A DNA stretch of 64,000 nucleotides from Paenibacillus sp. E222 (GTDB lineage: Bacteria; Bacillota; Bacilli; Paenibacillales; Paenibacillaceae), in assembly GCF_013401555.1 (NCBI RefSeq), contig NZ_CP058552.1, forward strand, positions 7,452,895 through 7,516,894, given 5' to 3'. The notes under the pieces are model-generated. The model made no database searches. It was not told where the DNA came from and worked only from the letters and a program-made list of their open reading frames with translations. How positions within the stretch are numbered: the first letter of the stretch is position 1; the number at the start of each line of letters is the position of its first letter. The translations under genes and the position numbers were made by a program. This document shows, one piece after another, positions 33,654 to 42,588 of this stretch.

Positions 33654-34997
33654 TTATTGCATCTTGGAGGCCAAATCCTTAAGCGCTGCGTTCAGATCAC
33701 CATCTCCGGCAAGTGGAAGCTTGAGTGATTGCTCACCATACGTCCAGACCAGATCGGTTTTCTTGGTTGTAAAGGGAGATACAATGCCATACTGCTGCGC
33801 ATCCAGGAAGATTTTATTATCTTCACCTACAGTGGCAATATAAGCATCCGCTGCGGCCTTGTTCGCCGGAATCGAGTATCCCTGCTTCGCCAGTTCTGTC
33901 TGTCCTTCCGGACCTGCTAGCCAAGCCAGCAGCTTGTAAGCCGCCTCTTCATGCTTTGTATTGGAGCTGATGGCAAGACCTGCTGGCTGAACAACGGTTT
34001 GGTTGGTTTTGAATTTTGGCAAATAGGAGATACCGTAATCCACACCAGCCTCCTGGTAGTTGGTTGTATTCCAGCTGCCACCCGGATTCATCGCTACTTT
34101 GGATGTCGTAATCGCAAGATTCACCTGTCCACCCAAACCTTCAATCTGTGCAGGAGTGGTGTTGATCTTTTTATTTTTGGTCAAGTCGATAAAATAGTTC
34201 AGCACTTCCATCGCTTCAGGTGTCTCAAGCGCAAGGGAGCCATCGTCATTCACCAATTTCGCACCGTTGGACCACAATTCCGGCTCCAGGAACCAATCCA
34301 TCGTTGATCCTGGTGAAATGGACAAGCCCCACTGCACAATGTTTCCGGCGTCAAAACCCGCTTCGTCTGCGCTTTTCCCGTTCTTATCCAGCGTCAGCTT
34401 GGTTGCAATGTCAGTAATTTCATCCCACGTTGGCTCAAGCGATGGAACGGGAGCTTTATGAGGATTCGTGGCTTCATTCTCAAAAATCGCTTTGTTGTAA
34501 TACCATACGATGACGTTGGCATCGATAGGCAAGGATACTTGCTTGCCCTGATATTGGTGAAGACCGAGCAGACTTTTGTCCACATTGTTCAGATCAAACT
34601 GATTTTCCGCGAGCAAGCCGTCCAATTCCTTGAAAATGCCCAGCTCGGCGTATTTCTCCACGTATGCATAACTCGTTTTGAACACGTCCGGAAGTGTGCC
34701 CCCAGCTGCATTGGCTGTTAGTCCGTCCCAGTAGCTGCCCCAATCCTTGCCTTCGAGTTTGACCTTAATATCGGTATTGACCTTCATGAACTGATCCAGC
34801 AGTTCCTGTGTACGATGAAGCTCTTCTGCCGTCCCCCACTGGGAGTATGTGATCGTAACAGGTTCGCTCTGGCTGCTGCCGGAATCAGAAGAGTCGGCGT
34901 TTTCGGACGATCCCCCGTTTCCACATCCACTAATCACCACCATTGTAGCAAGTACAAGTGCCCAAACATTGAATAGCCGTTTACTCTTCGCTCTCAT
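33654..34997 (-). CDS. Extracellular sugar-binding lipoprotein (family 1 SBP)
   Basis: Receptor of a carbohydrate ABC importer, 447 aa. The signal sequence LFNVWALVLATMVVISGC ends in a lipobox and is followed by a Ser/Asp/Glu-rich linker. The mature part has the SBP_bac_1 pattern (VTITYSQWGTAEELHRTQEL, GGTLPDVFKTSYAYVEKYAE, AWLAGPEGQTELAKQGYSIP). The ATG at 34997 has GGGGAG 8 bases upstream; the GTG at 35003 sits too close to that site. It is the last gene of the dehydrogenase-permease-permease-receptor operon. The sugar is unknown; no cytoplasmic glycosidase is encoded beside it. Confidence 0.93.
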   Translation of the reverse strand: MRAKSKRLFNVWALVLATMVVISGCGNGGSSENADSSDSGSSQSEPVTITYSQWGTAEELHRTQELLDQFMKVNTDIKVKLEGKDWGSYWDGLTANAAGGTLPDVFKTSYAYVEKYAELGIFKELDGLLAENQFDLNNVDKSLLGLHQYQGKQVSLPIDANVIVWYYNKAIFENEATNPHKAPVPSLEPTWDEITDIATKLTLDKNGKSADEAGFDAGNIVQWGLSISPGSTMDWFLEPELWSNGAKLVNDDGSLALETPEAMEVLNYFIDLTKNKKINTTPAQIEGLGGQVNLAITTSKVAMNPGGSWNTTNYQEAGVDYGISYLPKFKTNQTVVQPAGLAISSNTKHEEAAYKLLAWLAGPEGQTELAKQGYSIPANKAAADAYIATVGEDNKIFLDAQQYGIVSPFTTKKTDLVWTYGEQSLKLPLAGDGDLNAALKDLASKMQ

Positions 34998-35067
34998 ATA
35001 CACAGCTCCCCTTTAAGTCATATCAATAAGTCCTGTTCACCTGAAAACCGGAAAGCAGGCAGCCACT

Positions 35068-35901
35068 CTACCCTTTGGTGCCCGTAAGCACCACCCCCTC
35101 GACGATATAACGTTGTGCAAACAGATACAGCAGACCAATAGGTACAATACTGATAAATGCACCTGCAGCAAGCGCCGGCAAATCCTGGCTCGTCTGACCA
35201 ATCAACAGCTGCAAGCCTACGCTCATCGTAAACATTTCTGCATTTTTGATATACAGGAACGGCCCCAGAAAATCGAGCCAGGAGTTCACAAAGGCAAAAA
35301 TAATAGTCGTCATAATAATGGGTTTGGACAGCGGCATAATGACTCGTGCATATACCGTCCAGCGATTGCCGCCATCGAGATATGTAGCCTCGTCCAGCTC
35401 CTGGGGAATCGTCATGAAAAACTGTCGGAACAGGAAGATATAATAGGCACCTCCAAGCCAGGCTGGCACAATGAGCGGCAACCAGGTATCAATCCAGTTC
35501 AGCTTGGAAAAAAGGACGTACGAGGGAATCATCATAATGGATGGAGGAATCATTAAGGTAACAAGTACAACCGGGAACAGAATATTCCGGTACTTGGTTG
35601 CAAAACGGGAGAAACCGTAAGCCACAAGTGAACTGGACACCACCGCCCCCGCTGCAACAAAAAAGGAAATGATAAATGAGTTCTGAATCCACTGCCACAT
35701 CATCGGCTGCACAGCGAACAACCGTTCAAAGGCTTCCAGACTGAATGTGTCCGGCAGGATGGTTGGAGGTACCTTGTAGGTTTCCGCTTTGGTTTTCAGC
35801 ATGGTCGAGAGCATCCATACCAGAGGCCCTGCGAACAGCATTAATGCTGCAATCAGCATGGTATATTTGGACGCTTTTACCGCTATTTTTCGGCTGTTCA
35901 T
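35068..35901 (-). CDS. Carbohydrate ABC permease, MalG/LacG type
   Basis: A 277-aa CUT1-family membrane subunit with about six helices. The C-terminal EAA loop reads DEATYLDGGNRWTVYARVIM-PLSKP. The N-terminal helix (YTMLIAALMLFAGPLVWMLS) precedes TMLKTKAETYKVPPTILP, typical of MalG proteins. AGGAGG precedes the ATG. It lies between the MalF-type permease and the binding protein. The importer lacks its own ATPase gene here, as usual for CUT1 systems that share an MsmX-type ATPase. Confidence 0.93.
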   Translation of the reverse strand: MNSRKIAVKASKYTMLIAALMLFAGPLVWMLSTMLKTKAETYKVPPTILPDTFSLEAFERLFAVQPMMWQWIQNSFIISFFVAAGAVVSSSLVAYGFSRFATKYRNILFPVVLVTLMIPPSIMMIPSYVLFSKLNWIDTWLPLIVPAWLGGAYYIFLFRQFFMTIPQELDEATYLDGGNRWTVYARVIMPLSKPIIMTTIIFAFVNSWLDFLGPFLYIKNAEMFTMSVGLQLLIGQTSQDLPALAAGAFISIVPIGLLYLFAQRYIVEGVVLTGTKG

Positions 35902-35913
35902 GTAACTCTCCTC

Positions 35914-36804
35914 CTATCGTTCTCCCTCGTAATACACAAAGCGGTTCGATACTTTCATCAGGATCAGGGTGACAAGCGAGATCACGGCGAACAGGAAAAT
36001 CGACTGCGTCATCGCCATGCTGAATTTCAGATCGGTAAAGGCCGACTTGTAAATATTGTAGACAAACGTATAAGCAGAGTAGTTCGGACCACCCTTAGAT
36101 AGCAGCAGCGCTTCCGTAAACATCTGAAAGTTATACATCGTCTGAATAATGATGACAAACAGGATGGAAGGACTGATCATCGGCAGTGTAATTTGGAAAA
36201 ATCGGCGAATCCCGCTTGCACCGTCAATTGCAGCAGCTTCATACAAATGTCTAGGTACATTTTTCAGTGCAGCCAGGAAGATCAAAACCCCGCTGCCCGA
36301 GATCCAGACCTGAAGCATGATGATGACCGGCTTAATCGTATGCTCCCCGCCAATCCAGTCCACTTTGCCTATACCCAGCGCGCCAAGTCCGGCGTTCAGG
36401 ATGCCGAATTCGGAGTTGAATACCAGTCGCCAGATAATGACCGTTGCTACGATAGGCACCAGGGTCGGTAAATAGAAGAAGGTACGGAACAGGGCAATAC
36501 CTTTGACATTAAAATTAAGCAGCATGGCCAGACCCAGCATACCCGCCGTTACGATCGGAACACCGAATACCACGAAAAACATCGTGTTCATCAAGCTTTT
36601 CAGGAAGATGGGATCATCCATCATGTGCGTAAAATTATCAATGCCGACAAAATTGAAGTTGGTCGCTCCCGGGAGTCTCGCATCCGTAAAGGCGTAGAAA
36701 ACCGAAGTCCCGAAAGGAAACAGGAAAAAGGTGATAAATCCGATAATCCAAGGCAAAATGAAGAGAAAAAACAGCAGTGTGTCATATTTTCTCAACCTGT
36801 TCAT
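35914..36804 (-). CDS. Carbohydrate ABC permease, MalF/LacF type
   Basis: A 296-aa CUT1-family membrane subunit. The N-terminal helix is LLFFLFILPWIIGFITFFLF. The conserved cytoplasmic EAA loop occurs in YEAAAIDGASGIRRFFQITL-PMISP. The last helix is FAVISLVTLILMKVSNRFVYY. GAGGGG lies before the ATG, and the gene follows the dehydrogenase by 11 bases. Together with the MalG-type subunit it forms the channel for the sugar bound by the adjacent lipoprotein. Confidence 0.93.
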   Translation of the reverse strand: MNRLRKYDTLLFFLFILPWIIGFITFFLFPFGTSVFYAFTDARLPGATNFNFVGIDNFTHMMDDPIFLKSLMNTMFFVVFGVPIVTAGMLGLAMLLNFNVKGIALFRTFFYLPTLVPIVATVIIWRLVFNSEFGILNAGLGALGIGKVDWIGGEHTIKPVIIMLQVWISGSGVLIFLAALKNVPRHLYEAAAIDGASGIRRFFQITLPMISPSILFVIIIQTMYNFQMFTEALLLSKGGPNYSAYTFVYNIYKSAFTDLKFSMAMTQSIFLFAVISLVTLILMKVSNRFVYYEGER

Positions 36805-36815
36805 GATGACACCCC

Positions 36816-37916
36816 TCAGCCTGAAATTTCTTCTAAATAGACGTACCGTTCTTCCAAAATAGATTTCTCTGCCGCCAGAGCAATAAGCAGCGCGTTACGA
36901 CCAACCTGAGCACTAGCAAAGGGCTGTCTGCCTTCCTGTACACATTTCAAAAAATCAATGCGCTGGGTCTGTCCACCCGTGTGTCCACCCATAATGGAAT
37001 CCGACGTCACATCAATCTCGAGATGGTCCTTCGTCCAGTCCTGCCCGCCAACGATATCAATCGTTTTGTCATTACGGGCAACCATTTGGCCGCCGTTCTC
37101 TCCGATCAGGCCAATCTCAAGCCCTTCTCCCATCAGATTGCGCGGTTTCAAATACATGCACAGGCCCAGATTGGCCTTGCTGCCGTTATCATAATCAATG
37201 GTGATAAAGGCATGGTCGACGATGGAGGTATCCGAAATTTCTTTCGTCGGGTAGTGACTGTATGAATTCTGAATCCGATTAGGCTCTCCTTGCTTCATGA
37301 CATGCTGGCCTCCAGAGGCAAACACGCGGACAGGCTTCGCCTGGATCATCCAGTTGAAAATATCGAAGTGATGACAATCCTTCTCTACAATCGCTCCCCC
37401 AGACTTGGTCTTGTCATAGAACCAATCCGCAGGCGGGAACGGATCACGGAATTCCTTGCACCACATCAATTTCACGTCACCAAGACGTCCGCTCTCCAGT
37501 TCCTTCTCCATTCGGCGATACAGATTCGAATACCGATATACCAATCCGATCTGCAATACCCGTCCCGAGGCTTCCGCCGCTTCTATAATGGCATCACAGT
37601 CCTCAATGGTATGGGCAACCGGCTTCTCCAGAAATACATGCTTGCCTGCTTCCAGAAAAGCGACTGCCACTTCACGATGCAAATAGTTCGGTACACTGAT
37701 GACCACCGCATCCAAATCTTCCTTGGCAAGCAGCTCACGATAATCGCTAACGATGGTAGGATTACTGTTCTTAAGTTCAGCCAGCGTACGTGCCACATTG
37801 GCTTCATTCATATCACAGATATAACGAACCTCACTATCCTCAAGCAAATCAAAACCAATGCAATGATGTGACCCCATGTCTCCTACACCGATAAAAGCCA
37901 TTTTTATCTTCCCCAT
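36816..37916 (-). CDS. Gfo/Idh/MocA-family oxidoreductase, first gene of the LacI-controlled operon
   Basis: A 366-aa NAD(P)-dependent dehydrogenase. The Rossmann motif is FIGVGDMGSHH, the EKP motif FLEKPVAHTIED, and the C-terminal domain carries GGAIVEKDCHHFDIFNWMI with the conserved His pair. The large insertion QHVMKQGEPNRIQNSYSHY suggests a subgroup acting on larger sugars or glycosides. GGAGAG precedes the ATG. It leads the operon into the importer genes, so the imported compound is probably oxidised early in its breakdown, as in glycoside-3-oxidase-type pathways (inference). Operator sites lie directly upstream. Confidence 0.92.
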   Translation of the reverse strand: MGKIKMAFIGVGDMGSHHCIGFDLLEDSEVRYICDMNEANVARTLAELKNSNPTIVSDYRELLAKEDLDAVVISVPNYLHREVAVAFLEAGKHVFLEKPVAHTIEDCDAIIEAAEASGRVLQIGLVYRYSNLYRRMEKELESGRLGDVKLMWCKEFRDPFPPADWFYDKTKSGGAIVEKDCHHFDIFNWMIQAKPVRVFASGGQHVMKQGEPNRIQNSYSHYPTKEISDTSIVDHAFITIDYDNGSKANLGLCMYLKPRNLMGEGLEIGLIGENGGQMVARNDKTIDIVGGQDWTKDHLEIDVTSDSIMGGHTGGQTQRIDFLKCVQEGRQPFASAQVGRNALLIALAAEKSILEERYVYLEEISG

Positions 37917-37940
37917 GCTTACACTCTCCGTTGCTCGTTA

Positions 37941-37953
37941 ATTTGCGGCAAAT
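37941..37953. promoter_or_regulatory. LacI operator site 2
   Basis: ATTTGCGGCAAAT, identical to site 1, lying between the dehydrogenase ribosome site and its likely promoter, well placed for repression by blocking transcription. Confidence 0.8.
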
Positions 37954-38061
37954 GCCATGAAGCCAACTCAATGTCAATAAATCTAACAAGACTGTGACTA
38001 TGTAACGATAGTAAAATAGTTTTAAATCCTTGTCAATTGATTTTGGCTAAATTTTAAATTA

Positions 38062-38074
38062 TTTTGCGGCAATA
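38062..38074. promoter_or_regulatory. LacI operator site 3 (imperfect)
   Basis: TTTTGCGGCAATA keeps the full 9-base core TTGCGGCAA but has degenerate outer bases compared with the other copies, suggesting an auxiliary site. Confidence 0.65.
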
Positions 38075-38128
38075 TATTTGCAGTGCATTTCACATACTAC
38101 TAAACAGTATAACTCTTTATTCATCATA

Positions 38129-38143
38129 AATTAAGCGTTTACA
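38129..38143 (+). promoter_or_regulatory. Possible cre box (two mismatches)
   Basis: AATTAAGCGTTTACA fits the CcpA consensus WTGNAARCGNWWWCA except for the second and third bases. It lies between operator sites 3 and 4, where carbon catabolite control of both divergent units would make sense. Confidence 0.45.
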
Positions 38144-38185
38144 TTTTTATTGTATTATCATATACTTTAATTTGTATTCATTTTT

Positions 38186-38198
38186 ATTTGCGGCAAAT
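38186..38198. promoter_or_regulatory. LacI operator site 4
   Basis: ATTTGCGGCAAAT, a third exact copy of the 13-mer, in the middle of the divergent region. Confidence 0.8.
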
Positions 38199-38362
38199 AT
38201 TATATTATTCCCATGTGTACTCATGTTCAAAATTCAATGGAACACGCTTATTTTCAATAGAAAACACAATAAATTCTGGAAAAAATTCTGTTGAATCTCC
38301 CGTATCCATCCCCTATAATGCAATTTAGACACAGAATCCAAGAACTAAAAATACATTTTAAA

Positions 38363-38375
38363 TTTGCCGCAAACC
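38363..38375. promoter_or_regulatory. LacI operator site 5
   Basis: ATTTGCCGCAAAC is the same palindrome with the opposite central base and one outer mismatch; it is the copy nearest the DUF4832 gene. Confidence 0.7.
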
Positions 38376-38559
38376 AAAATCACATCTTTTTAGTTGTTTA
38401 TCCCCCGATTACTACCATGAATCTTACATAAAACGTTACTATTCTGCTGCTTCATGCGGATCAGAAAGGAGTTGAGCTCTCCTAACGCTCCCCTCATAAC
38501 GAAATTCGGGGTGGGCAGAACGAGGTATCATTCAAAATCCATTATTCAGGAGGTATACC

Positions 38560-40551
38560 ATGACAAGATTATTTGATAAAAGCAAGCGGAGCCTTGGATT
38601 GTTTTTGGCTTTTGTCCTCATGATTACCCTGCTATTGCCTGCGGGAGCCTTACCCAAAGCCTCTGCTGCAACCATCACCATTGATGGCAATATCAACGAC
38701 TGGAGCAGCGTTAGTGCTCTCACCACCAATAGTGGCACTGCCCAGACGCTCAAGGTGACCAATGATGGAACCAATCTCTATCTGCTTATTCAAGGCTCTG
38801 GTCTGAGTACAACGATGGGCAACTTCTGGATCAATACCGATAACAATACGTCAACGGGTTACCAGGCTGCGGGTTGGGGAGCTACAGGTGTGGAGTGGCT
38901 GCTTGAAAATACGGGGTTATACCGCTACGGCGGCAGCGGAACGGACTGGGTCTGGAACTTCAACAGCACGTTGACCAGCTCCCAATTCTACCGCAGCTCC
39001 ACCGTCATTGAGGTCGCTATTCCTCTCTCTACACTGCAAATCAGTGCTGGCAGCACAGTGCGGGTCGGGTATATCGACAACAGCTCGGATACGTCGAGAT
39101 TGCCTGCGGCTGGACAAACACTGCCCGCTTACCTTCTGACCTCGGCTGGATCGGGTGGTGGTACAGGGAACAATACCGTAGTGAATCCTGTAGAGCTGGA
39201 CAGCCCACTCAACAATCCATTCAAAGGCTGGGCGCCTTCGGCCAAGAGCACAACATATACACAGCCACACAGGCTTGTATATGCTGGTGTAACTTGGAAG
39301 GAGCTGGAGTCTACCAAAGGCACATATGATTTTAGTGCAATTGAAGCCGCCAACAATTTTGCCTACTGGAAAAGTAAAGGGGTCAAAGTGGTGTTTCGCT
39401 TCATTCTGGACAGCCCGACAGGACAGGCTCATCGGGATATTCCCGACTGGCTCTACAATGACATGATTGCCCGCGGAGAATCGCCTGGAACCGTATACAA
39501 CGATACAACCGGAGGCATGGGTACGGGAAACAACATGGGCTTCTCCCCCAACTACAACTCCACCTATCTGCAAGAACGGCACAAATTAGCCATCGAAGCC
39601 ATTGCGGCAAGGTACAACACGAATGATCGTCCGGTCACCTTTGTCCAAATCGGTTCCCTCGGACACTGGGGCGAGTTCCATACGTGGCCTTATGTCGGAC
39701 CCAATGGTGAAACCAATTACACGGGTGCTTTCCCTACCAATGACATCTCGAACAAGTACGTTCAACATTATATTGATGCTTTTGCTGGCAAAGAGGACAA
39801 AATGCAGGTTCTGATCCGGCGCAGTATCGCCCTCGCCAAAACCAATAACAAAGGCATGGTCATGGGCATGTTCAACGATGTGTTTGGACATAAAGACAGC
39901 TTTGATGCCGATTGGGGCTGGTACACAGGTACCCAGAACGGTTATTGGGATGATATCGGCCAGCAGCAGCCAGGACATCCGAACTTCTGGGAGACACGTA
40001 TCTCAGGAGGCGAATTTTACGGGGGAGCTTCCGGCATGCTTGCGGCATTAACTACCGGCAGCGGATTCACGGAAACGTTGCGTCAAACGGAGCTTAGCAA
40101 ACCAAGTTGGCTGGGACCGAATTCCCCTGCCTCGCTTCCTCTAAATCATGCCTTACAGGCCAATATGGATGCACTCAAGAAACGAATGGGTTACCACTTT
40201 GTCGTGAAGGAAATTTCGCATCCATCCACCATTAGCGGAAGCACGTTTACAACAACGATTAAAGTGGAGAATAAAGGTGTACAGCACTTCCCATTTGCGT
40301 GGCCGGTTGAAATTCAACTGCGCAGCGGCAATACCGTGGTCGCCAAGAAAACAACAACCGTTAATCTGACCACGTGGAAAACGGGTACCTACACCCTGTC
40401 CGATTCCATTCCGGTCTCCGGTCTTGCTGCCGGAACCTATGATATCGCGATTGCGATCATTGACCCGGAAACGAATAAACCTGGCGTAGACTTTGCCAAT
40501 ACAAACAAGCTGACCGACGGCTCGTTCAAGCTGAGCAGTGTAACGAAATAA
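38560..40551 (+). CDS. Secreted DUF4832-type protein with N-terminal CBM9/DOMON-like domain
   Basis: A 663-aa exported protein. Signal peptide residues 1-37 (LGLFLAFVLMITLLLPAGAL core, ASA cleavage region). A CBM9/DOMON-like domain (about 38-190) contains ITIDGNINDWSSVSAL and NFWINTDNNTSTGYQA. A TIM-barrel-like DUF4874 region follows (NPFKGWAPSAKS; LVYAGVTWKELESTKGTYDF; VVFRFILDSPTGQAHRDIPD; VQIGSLGHWGEFHTW). The C-terminal DUF4832 beta domain holds TTIKVENKGVQHFPFAWPVE. The barrel resembles GH42/GH5-like folds, and Glu in GHWGEFH may be catalytic, but no activity is established as far as I know. AGGAGG precedes the ATG. Divergent from the LacI-controlled importer and sharing its operators, it probably acts on the importer's polymer or glycoside outside the cell. 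Confidence 0.85.
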   Translation: MTRLFDKSKRSLGLFLAFVLMITLLLPAGALPKASAATITIDGNINDWSSVSALTTNSGTAQTLKVTNDGTNLYLLIQGSGLSTTMGNFWINTDNNTSTGYQAAGWGATGVEWLLENTGLYRYGGSGTDWVWNFNSTLTSSQFYRSSTVIEVAIPLSTLQISAGSTVRVGYIDNSSDTSRLPAAGQTLPAYLLTSAGSGGGTGNNTVVNPVELDSPLNNPFKGWAPSAKSTTYTQPHRLVYAGVTWKELESTKGTYDFSAIEAANNFAYWKSKGVKVVFRFILDSPTGQAHRDIPDWLYNDMIARGESPGTVYNDTTGGMGTGNNMGFSPNYNSTYLQERHKLAIEAIAARYNTNDRPVTFVQIGSLGHWGEFHTWPYVGPNGETNYTGAFPTNDISNKYVQHYIDAFAGKEDKMQVLIRRSIALAKTNNKGMVMGMFNDVFGHKDSFDADWGWYTGTQNGYWDDIGQQQPGHPNFWETRISGGEFYGGASGMLAALTTGSGFTETLRQTELSKPSWLGPNSPASLPLNHALQANMDALKKRMGYHFVVKEISHPSTISGSTFTTTIKVENKGVQHFPFAWPVEIQLRSGNTVVAKKTTTVNLTTWKTGTYTLSDSIPVSGLAAGTYDIAIAIIDPETNKPGVDFANTNKLTDGSFKLSSVTK

Positions 40552-40588
40552 ATTACCACAAGCTACAATTCATATCCAATTCAAATGC

Positions 40589-40638
40589 AAAGAGCAGGAA
40601 TGCAGGGCACCATGCCCTCCATACCTGCTCTTTCTTTT
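40589..40638 (+). terminator. Terminator of the DUF4832 gene
   Basis: AAAGAGCAGG and CCTGCTCTTT enclose an inner AGGGC/GCCCT hairpin and are followed by CTTTTCC. Located 38 bases past the stop codon. Confidence 0.88.
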
Positions 40639-40702
40639 CCGGGTATAAGAAACTGAACATTCTTTACCAGGATAGCTGGAAACTATCCAATAGAGCCTAC
40701 AG

Positions 40703-40741
40703 AAAAGAGCATGGTCGCCATTGTTCTTGGTCCATGCTCTT
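40703..40741 (-). terminator. Terminator of the heterodimeric ABC exporter operon
   Basis: On the minus strand AAGAGCATGG pairs with CCATGCTCTT across a 17-base loop, followed by TTCTG. It lies just past the stop of the second exporter gene. Confidence 0.85.
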
Positions 40742-40746
40742 CTGCG

Positions 40747-42588
40747 TTATTGCGCCTTGTTCCGCAGCTGACTGTAATACAGTTCGCTGTAGAAGCCACC
40801 TTGTTCCAGCAATGCGTCATGCGAACCCTGCTCCAGGAGCTGACCATCCTTCAGTACAAGAATACGATCGGCTTGGCGGATCGTGTTCAGTCTGTGAGCG
40901 ATAACAAAGCTGGTGCGGCCTTGCATCAGGCGCTGCAGCCCTTCCTGGATTTTGATCTCCGTGACGGTATCGATGCTGCTGGTCGCCTCATCCAATACAA
41001 GAATGGACGGATCGGCCAGAATTGCCCGGGCAATCGCAAGCAGCTGCTTCTGTCCCTGACTGATGCCACTTCCGTCGGCCTGAAGCACTTTGTCGTACCC
41101 GTCCTTCATCCGTATGATGAACGAATGGGCATTCGCCAGCCTCGAAGCAGCTTCCACCTCTTCGTCGGTCGCATCCAGACGGCCGAAACGGATATTTTCA
41201 CGAATCGTGCCCTGGAACAGGAATGAATCCTGAAGGACAAATGCCATATGTGAGCGCAAATTCTCGCGCCGAATGGTCGTAATGTCACGTCCATCCACCG
41301 TTAGTGTACCGGATGTAGGATCATAGAAGCGGGATAACAGCTGAATCAATGTTGTTTTCCCTGCCCCGGTCGGACCTACAAGAGCAATCATCTCACCCGG
41401 CTTGGCTTCAAAGTTAATTTCATGTAAAATATTGCGTCCTTCATCGTATCCAAAGGATACCTTGTCGAAGCGAACGGCTCCCTCCACCTTTTCGAGAGAT
41501 ACTGCTGCGCCTTCATCCTTCGCTTCCTCATCCTCATCCAATACCTCGAACACACGCTCTGCCCCGGCAATCGCAGACAGCAACGTATTCCACTGGTTGG
41601 CCAGATCGTTGAGCGGACGGGTAAACTGACGGGCATATTCTACGAAGATGATAATCACGCCGACGGTAACGGAACCTTGAATCGCCAAGATCCCGCCAAT
41701 GCCTGCGACAATCGCAAAGCTCAGGTTGTTCAGACCATTCATCAGCTTTGGAATAAAACCGGAGATGGTCTGTGCCCAGAAACCGGACAACCGGATCTTC
41801 GTATTTCGTTCCTCAAAGCCGCGAATGACCCGCTCCTCCTGAGAGAACGCCTTGATAATCTTCTGCCCGGACAAGGTTTCCTCAATGTACCCATTGAGTT
41901 CGCCGAGATTACGTTGACGCTGTTTGAACAACGGTCCGGTTCTGCGCGTTATCCAGCGCATGCCGATAGCCATCAGTGGTACCACGATAAATGTAAGTAA
42001 GGTCAGCAGCGGACTTAACCAGAGCATCACGCCAAACGTTCCGATCAGTGTTAACACACTGGAGAAAATCTGGATGGCCGAGCTGTTCAGCGTACCGCTG
42101 ACATTCTCAATGTCGTTGGTAACCCGGCTCATGATCTCCCCCTGCTGACGCTTGCCGAAGAATGGAATCGGCAGTTTGTGCAGATGGGAGAACAGATCAT
42201 ACCGCATGCGGAACACGGTCTCCTGTGCAATTTCGATCATCCATATATTTTGCAGCCATGACGTCAGGGAGAAGAAAACGTAGACTGCCACCAGACCCAA
42301 TAAAAATGTCGTCCAGCTGGAACTCGTTGCTTCTCCATCAATGAATTTATCCACGGCCACACCGACCATATAAGGACCAAGCAAAGCGAGTGCAGAACTA
42401 GCAAATACCATCAGCAGCACCATCGTCAGCTTGACCTTGCGACGGGCCAGATACGTCCAGATTCGGCCTAACGTACCAGACCAGTTCTTCGCCCTTGCCT
42501 TCGGCTTGCGACCTCCTCCTGCCTTCAGCGTATCGGGATCAATCGGAGGCGGGGGCTGACGGAAAGGTTCAATGAATGCTTTGAACAT
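40747..42588 (-). CDS. ABC multidrug-type exporter, catalytic half (YfiC/BmrD-like)
   Basis: A 613-aa type IV half-exporter. Six helices span about residues 50-350 (LTMVLLMVFASSALALLGPYM start; LVAVYVFFSLTSWLQNI; LLTFIVVPLMAIGM). The NBD has Walker A GPTGAGKTT, signature ISQGQKQLLAIARA and Walker B LVLDEATSSID with the normal catalytic Glu. I choose the ATG at 42588, with GGAGG 9 bases upstream, inside the 3' end of the partner gene (20-base overlap). The proline-rich cytoplasmic N-terminus (RQPPPPIDPDTLKAGGG) is typical of this subunit. It pairs with the upstream gene to form a heterodimeric exporter for drugs or lipids; the substrate is unknown. Confidence 0.93.
   Translation of the reverse strand: MFKAFIEPFRQPPPPIDPDTLKAGGGRKPKARAKNWSGTLGRIWTYLARRKVKLTMVLLMVFASSALALLGPYMVGVAVDKFIDGEATSSSWTTFLLGLVAVYVFFSLTSWLQNIWMIEIAQETVFRMRYDLFSHLHKLPIPFFGKRQQGEIMSRVTNDIENVSGTLNSSAIQIFSSVLTLIGTFGVMLWLSPLLTLLTFIVVPLMAIGMRWITRRTGPLFKQRQRNLGELNGYIEETLSGQKIIKAFSQEERVIRGFEERNTKIRLSGFWAQTISGFIPKLMNGLNNLSFAIVAGIGGILAIQGSVTVGVIIIFVEYARQFTRPLNDLANQWNTLLSAIAGAERVFEVLDEDEEAKDEGAAVSLEKVEGAVRFDKVSFGYDEGRNILHEINFEAKPGEMIALVGPTGAGKTTLIQLLSRFYDPTSGTLTVDGRDITTIRRENLRSHMAFVLQDSFLFQGTIRENIRFGRLDATDEEVEAASRLANAHSFIIRMKDGYDKVLQADGSGISQGQKQLLAIARAILADPSILVLDEATSSIDTVTEIKIQEGLQRLMQGRTSFVIAHRLNTIRQADRILVLKDGQLLEQGSHDALLEQGGFYSELYYSQLRNKAQ

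Larger units (their letters stand above)
37917..38559. other. 643-base divergent control region with four operator palindromes
   Basis: No gene is present. The very AT-rich region carries four copies of the TTGCGGCAA-core palindrome (37941, 38062, 38186 and 38363), spaced 121, 124 and 177 bases apart, plus a cre-like sequence at 38129-38143. The site at 37941 lies 25 bases upstream of the dehydrogenase start. The site at 38363 lies 185 bases upstream of the DUF4832 gene, whose ribosome site is AGGAGG. Multiple spaced operators invite DNA looping. Confidence 0.8.

Noticed and set aside
34995..35003. GTG at 35003 as start of the sugar-binding protein
   Set aside because: It leaves only two bases to the GGGGAG ribosome site, whereas the ATG at 34997 has the normal eight.
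39602..39610. Sixth TTGCGGCAA core inside the DUF4832 coding sequence
   Set aside because: Only the 9-base core matches, and it is explained by codons for Ile-Ala-Ala; without flanking symmetry it cannot be called an operator, although a downstream auxiliary site is not excluded.
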